DNA of 49,275 nucleotides from Fermentimonas sp. (lineage in GTDB: Bacteria; Bacteroidota; Bacteroidia; Bacteroidales; Dysgonomonadaceae), in the NCBI GenBank assembly GCA_028683355.1, contig JAQUIZ010000003.1, positions 1 through 49,275 of the forward strand, read 5' to 3'. This document shows positions 45,608-49,275 of this stretch, one piece after another. Positions within the stretch are counted from its first letter, which is position 1; every line of letters starts with the position of its first letter. Under the pieces are notes generated by a model. That model saw only the letters and a list, made by a program, of their open reading frames with translations, ran no database searches and was not told the DNA's origin. Position numbers and translations under genes: made by a program.

Positions 45608-47077
45608 ATGACTCTTAAAGAACGTTTCGGACTAGCCTCGCGCAGACAATGGCTGTGGTTTGTAGTGTGGACAATACTCACTATTTTATTCTCAATCTGG
45701 TCACAATCTCCATGGGTATTACTATTCACATTGCTTTTTCTGGATATATATATTACCAAAATTATTCCATGGGGATTCTGGAAAAAATCTAAAAACAATC
45801 TGTTCCGTAAAACTATGGAATGGGTTGATGCTATTTTGTTTGCATTGATAGCTGTCTATTTTATCAATACATTTTTTTTTCAGAATTATCAGATCCCGAC
45901 ATCCTCTCTTGAGAAGTCACTGTTAGTTGGTGACTTCCTGGCTGTAAGTAAACTGAGTTACGGACCGCGTGCACCAATTACACCTCTTTCGTTTCCGCTT
46001 GCACAGCACACAATGCCTGTTACCGGTGGTAAATCATATTTCGAGAAGCCTCAGTGGAAATATAACAGACTCAAAGGATTCGGAAAGGTAGAGAGAAATG
46101 ATATTGTAGTATTTAATTTTCCTGTTGGAGATACTGTTGCTTTAAATCAGCAGGGAGTTGATTTCTATCTGTTATCAAAAATGAATCCGGCCGGAAGTGC
46201 AGGAGTGCGTTCTGATAAACGCACTTACGGAGAAATAGTCTATCGTCCTGTTGACAGAAGGGAAAATTATGTAAAACGGTGTATTGGACTGCCGGGTGAA
46301 ACAATCGCATTAAGAAGCGACTCAGTTTTCATAGATGGTAATTATATTCCAAACCCAAGACTGTCGCAACATAACTATATGATTCACACAGACGGTACAA
46401 TTATATCTGCAGATGTTTTTAGTGAAATGGGTATAAACATAGCCGACTACAACACACAAAACGGCTACGGACAGACTGTTACCCGCTCACAAGATCTTAC
46501 AGGTGTTGACAGCTTAAGTATGTCGATGTTTAATCTGAAGCCTCGCAACGGAAACAATGGCAGAATCTATTTCAGTATACCTTTGACAAATGAAATGGTG
46601 GAAGAGTTGATGGCAAAACCTTTTGTATGGGAAGTAATCGGAGAGAGAGAGCTGCCGGGCACAAGTTACTATTTCCCACTCGACTATGATACGCGATGGA
46701 CAAGAGACACATACGGGCCATTGTGGATTCCCGAAAAAGGAGCAACCATCACTTTCGACAGTGATTTGGATTATAAGGTAGCAACATACGAGAGATGCAT
46801 AAAAAACTATGAAGACAACGAATTTGCTTACCGTGACGGCAAAGTTTTCATAAATGGCGAGGAAGCTGATTCTTATACATTTAAGTACGACTACTACTTT
46901 ATGATGGGCGACAATCGACACAATTCAGCCGATTCACGTTCATGGGGATTTGTGCCTGAGGATCATATAGTTGGTCAGCCTCAACTTATTTGGTTGTCTT
47001 TAGAAAAGGACAAGAGTTGGTTTAAGGGCAAAATACGCTGGAACAGATTGTTCCGAAGTGCTAAAATTCCCGCATGA
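45608..47077 (+). CDS. lepB: Signal peptidase I LepB, long Bacteroidota form
   Basis: The 489-residue inner-membrane enzyme has N-terminal membrane segments (about residues 15-55 and 76-95). The nucleophile region is [19 protein letters not shown], with Ser in place of the more usual PSGSM. The general base lysine is in [15 protein letters not shown], and the conserved end is [15 protein letters not shown]. It removes signal peptides from exported proteins such as those encoded in this window. It is longer than the E. coli enzyme (324), with insertions, as in other Bacteroidota. The stop overlaps the wbqC start by ATGA. Confidence 0.93.
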   Translation: MTLKERFGLASRRQWLWFVVWTILTILFSIWSQSPWVLLFTLLFLDIYITKIIPWGFWKKSKNNLFRKTMEWVDAILFALIAVYFINTFFFQNYQIPTSSLEKSLLVGDFLAVSKLSYGPRAPITPLSFPLAQHTMPVTGGKSYFEKPQWKYNRLKGFGKVERNDIVVFNFPVGDTVALNQQGVDFYLLSKMNPAGSAGVRSDKRTYGEIVYRPVDRRENYVKRCIGLPGETIALRSDSVFIDGNYIPNPRLSQHNYMIHTDGTIISADVFSEMGINIADYNTQNGYGQTVTRSQDLTGVDSLSMSMFNLKPRNGNNGRIYFSIPLTNEMVEELMAKPFVWEVIGERELPGTSYYFPLDYDTRWTRDTYGPLWIPEKGATITFDSDLDYKVATYERCIKNYEDNEFAYRDGKVFINGEEADSYTFKYDYYFMMGDNRHNSADSRSWGFVPEDHIVGQPQLIWLSLEKDKSWFKGKIRWNRLFRSAKIPA

Positions 47078-47694
47078 CACAGCCTGGAGCTTCTGTTACT
47101 TTATTCTCGTCTCTCTACCTTGCACCAGTAGAGTATTATTATGCTCTCAACAGATGTAACAAGGCGGTTATTGAGATTTATGACAACTATCAGAAGCAAT
47201 CATACCGCAACAGATGCATTATTGCGGGTGCAAACGGTCCGCTATCTCTAAGCATACCCATAGAGAAGCCGGAAAGCCCCAAATCCTTGATGAAGGATAT
47301 TCGTATTGCTGATCACGGTAACTGGCGGCACCTTCACTGGAATGCAATTATTTCTGCCTACAACTCAACTCCTTTTTTTCAGTTTTATGAGGATGATTTC
47401 AGACCGTTTTATGAAAAAAAGTTTACGTTTCTGCATGACTTTAATGAACAGCTTCGCATACTGATTTGCAGATTAACAGGCATTGAGAGCAAGGTAACCT
47501 ACACTCAATCTTATATAACAGAAGCGGCAGAGGGCATTATTGATATGCGTGAAACAATTCACCCTAAACGTCCTTCTGAATTTAGAACAGAGCCATATTA
47601 CCAGGTCTTTTCTGAAAAGCTTGGATTTCAAAACAATTTGAGCATCCTCGACCTGCTTTTCAATATGGGAAATGAGTCCTCATTCTATCTGTGA
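47074..47694 (+). CDS. WbqC family protein
   Basis: The 206-residue protein matches the WbqC-like family: [37 protein letters not shown], and [23 protein letters not shown]. The family is found in sugar or aminoglycan loci and in Bacteroidota after lepB, and its biochemical role is not settled. The ATGA overlap with lepB indicates coupled translation. No signal peptide is present. Confidence 0.85.
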   Translation: MTQPGASVTLFSSLYLAPVEYYYALNRCNKAVIEIYDNYQKQSYRNRCIIAGANGPLSLSIPIEKPESPKSLMKDIRIADHGNWRHLHWNAIISAYNSTPFFQFYEDDFRPFYEKKFTFLHDFNEQLRILICRLTGIESKVTYTQSYITEAAEGIIDMRETIHPKRPSEFRTEPYYQVFSEKLGFQNNLSILDLLFNMGNESSFYL

Positions 47695-47707
47695 CACTAT
47701 TTAGATA

Positions 47708-47737
47708 TTGAAAATTTATCTATTTTTCATATCTTTG
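47708..47737 (+). promoter_or_regulatory. Promoter for gltX
   Basis: TTG (47708-47710), a 19-base spacer and TATCTTTG (47730-47737) match the Bacteroidota -33/-7 pattern and end 25 bases before the ATG at 47763. It is one of the best matches in the window. Confidence 0.65.
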
Positions 47738-47762
47738 CACATTATCAACGACATCCATAATA

Positions 47763-49275
47763 ATGAATCAAAAAGTAAGAGTAAGATTTGCACCCAGCCC
47801 TACAGGCCCGTTGCATATTGGCGGTGTGCGCACTGCGCTATATAACTATCTTTATACAAAACAAAAAGGCGGCGATTTTATACTTCGCATAGAGGATACC
47901 GATTCAACAAGATTTGTACCCGGAGCAGAAGAATATATACAGGAAACATTCGACTGGTTAGGTCTGACATTCGATGAAAGTCCTTCTAAAGGCGGTAAAT
48001 ATGGCCCTTACAGACAGTCGGAACGCAAAGAAATATATAAGGAATATGTAAAGCAACTTCTTGATAAAGGTGCCGCATATATTGCATTTGATACTCCTGA
48101 AGAGCTTGATTCTAAAAGGTCTGAAATCTCAAATTTCCAATATGATGCATCTACCAGAAATTTAATGAGAAATTCACTGACTCTTTCAAAGGAAGAAACA
48201 GGTGCTCTTATATCAAACGGCACACAATATGTTGTAAGAATAAAAATTGAGCCAGGAATTGACATTACTGTTAATGACATGCTGAGAGGTGATGTAGTTA
48301 TAAATTCATCAATACTCGATGATAAGGTTATATATAAATCGGCAGACGAACTTCCCACCTACCACCTTGCAAATGTGGTAGATGACCATCTCATGGAGAT
48401 AACACATGTAATCAGAGGTGAAGAATGGCTACCGTCAGCCCCTTTACATGTATGGCTGTATAAAAGCCTTAACTGGGAAGACACAATGCCTTCTTTCGCA
48501 CACCTGCCGCTTCTTCTGAAGCCTGACGGTAAAGGTAAGCTAAGCAAGAGAGATGGCGACAGACTAGGATTCCCGGTATTCCCTCTTGAATGGAGAGATC
48601 CACAGACAGATGAAATATCTTCAGGTTATCGTGAAAAGGGTTATCTTCACGATGCTATTATAAACTTTCTTGCTTTTCTTGGATGGAATCCGGGTACTGA
48701 GCAGGAAATATTCTCACTGGAAGAGCTGGTTGAAGCATTTTCTTTCGACAGATGCAGCAAGAGTGGTGCAAAATTTGACATAGAAAAAGCAAAATGGTAC
48801 AATCATCAATACATCATGAGAATGCCTGATGATGAACTGGCTAAGCTTTATGAGCCACTACTTAATGAAAAGGGTATAACTTCAACAACGGAAAAAATAT
48901 CAAAAGTAGTTTCCCTTGTAAAAGACAGAGCACATTTTGTAAGTGAGTTATGGGACCAGTCATCTTTTTTCTTTACTGCACCTGCAACATATGACGAAAA
49001 GACAGTTCGCAAACGCTGGAAAAAGGAAACTCCTGAATTTATGAAGCAGCTGGCAGAAGTAAATCTGCAGATGGATGACTTCACTGCTCAGAATCAGGAA
49101 AAAGTTGTAATGGATTGGATTAAGGCCAATGAATTACATACAGGCAGCATAATGAATGCTTATCGCCTGGCTATTGTAGGTGAGGGCAAAGGTCCCCACA
49201 TGTTTGATATTACCGAGGTGATTGGAAAAGAAGAAACTAACAAAAGGCTTGAAAGAGCCATAAAAATAATTCAGA
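47763..49275 (+). CDS. gltX: Glutamyl-tRNA synthetase, 3' end beyond window
   Basis: The first 504 codons are open to the window edge. The N-terminus carries [20 protein letters not shown] (class I HIGH region, here HIGG) and LRIEDTD. Later parts include [15 protein letters not shown] and the KMSKS-equivalent KLSKRDGD. The C-terminal helical anticodon domain ends in [13 protein letters not shown]. It charges tRNA-Glu, and in bacteria without GlnRS also tRNA-Gln. Family length is about 505, so only a few codons are missing. Internal features look intact. Confidence 0.95.
   Translation, partial: MNQKVRVRFAPSPTGPLHIGGVRTALYNYLYTKQKGGDFILRIEDTDSTRFVPGAEEYIQETFDWLGLTFDESPSKGGKYGPYRQSERKEIYKEYVKQLLDKGAAYIAFDTPEELDSKRSEISNFQYDASTRNLMRNSLTLSKEETGALISNGTQYVVRIKIEPGIDITVNDMLRGDVVINSSILDDKVIYKSADELPTYHLANVVDDHLMEITHVIRGEEWLPSAPLHVWLYKSLNWEDTMPSFAHLPLLLKPDGKGKLSKRDGDRLGFPVFPLEWRDPQTDEISSGYREKGYLHDAIINFLAFLGWNPGTEQEIFSLEELVEAFSFDRCSKSGAKFDIEKAKWYNHQYIMRMPDDELAKLYEPLLNEKGITSTTEKISKVVSLVKDRAHFVSELWDQSSFFFTAPATYDEKTVRKRWKKETPEFMKQLAEVNLQMDDFTAQNQEKVVMDWIKANELHTGSIMNAYRLAIVGEGKGPHMFDITEVIGKEETNKRLERAIKIIQ

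Noticed and set aside
46514..46921. Leftward 135-codon frame inside lepB
   Set aside because: It is antisense to the conserved GDNR end of signal peptidase I, with no recognisable domain.

Overview
The window is chromosomal DNA from a Bacteroidota bacterium, most likely of the order Bacteroidales. The evidence is a low GC content, many -7 boxes of the form TAnnTTTG in front of genes, almost no Shine-Dalgarno sequences, and lineage-typical families: DUF4270, a type III glutamine synthetase, a long signal peptidase I, WbqC, a stand-alone GT5 domain and ptb-buk. A fermentative, gut- or digester-type member (for example the Dysgonomonadaceae) would fit, but the genus cannot be read from the sequence. 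No rRNA, CRISPR array, insertion sequence or prophage is visible. The density is that of a core chromosome.

Layout, bases 1-11,000. There is a lipoprotein fragment at the left edge, then an S26-type peptidase paired with an NTP_transf_5 nucleotidyltransferase, an SMP-30-like lactonase, an M20 dipeptidase and a small CxxC protein. Next is a leftward operon of an apiosidase-like (GH140/DUF4038) hydrolase, phosphate butyryltransferase, butyrate kinase and an unannotated ATP-grasp-like protein. An IsdG-like monooxygenase and a cytosine deaminase follow.

Bases 11,000-27,000. A Crp/Fnr regulator diverges from nrfHA and the two cytochrome c maturation genes ccs1/ccsA, which together form a nitrite-ammonification module. 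Type III glutamine synthetase follows, so ammonia production and assimilation genes lie side by side. Then come mannose-1-phosphate guanylyltransferase, tRNA-Leu(CAA), an ABC-F ATPase, a GH3 lipoprotein with a ROK regulator, and O-acetylhomoserine sulfhydrylase.

Bases 27,000-49,275. A lipocalin-like lipoprotein and a membrane-anchored coiled-coil protein precede a leftward MATE / outer-membrane protein / ligA group and panC-panD. Diverging from panC are a degenerate, half-length glycogen synthase-like protein and a DUF4270 lipoprotein. Then come queG-ruvB, a Wzx-like flippase with a methyltransferase, rnr, an SDR epimerase, dapB-lepB-wbqC and gltX, which lacks only its last few codons.

Most of the window is ordinary. 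The points most worth following are the ATP-grasp-like protein in the butyrate kinase operon, the palindromic operator over that operon's promoter, the glycogen synthase homologue without its KTGGL motif, the S26/nucleotidyltransferase pair, and a quasi-palindrome between the four-cysteine Crp/Fnr regulator and nrfH.
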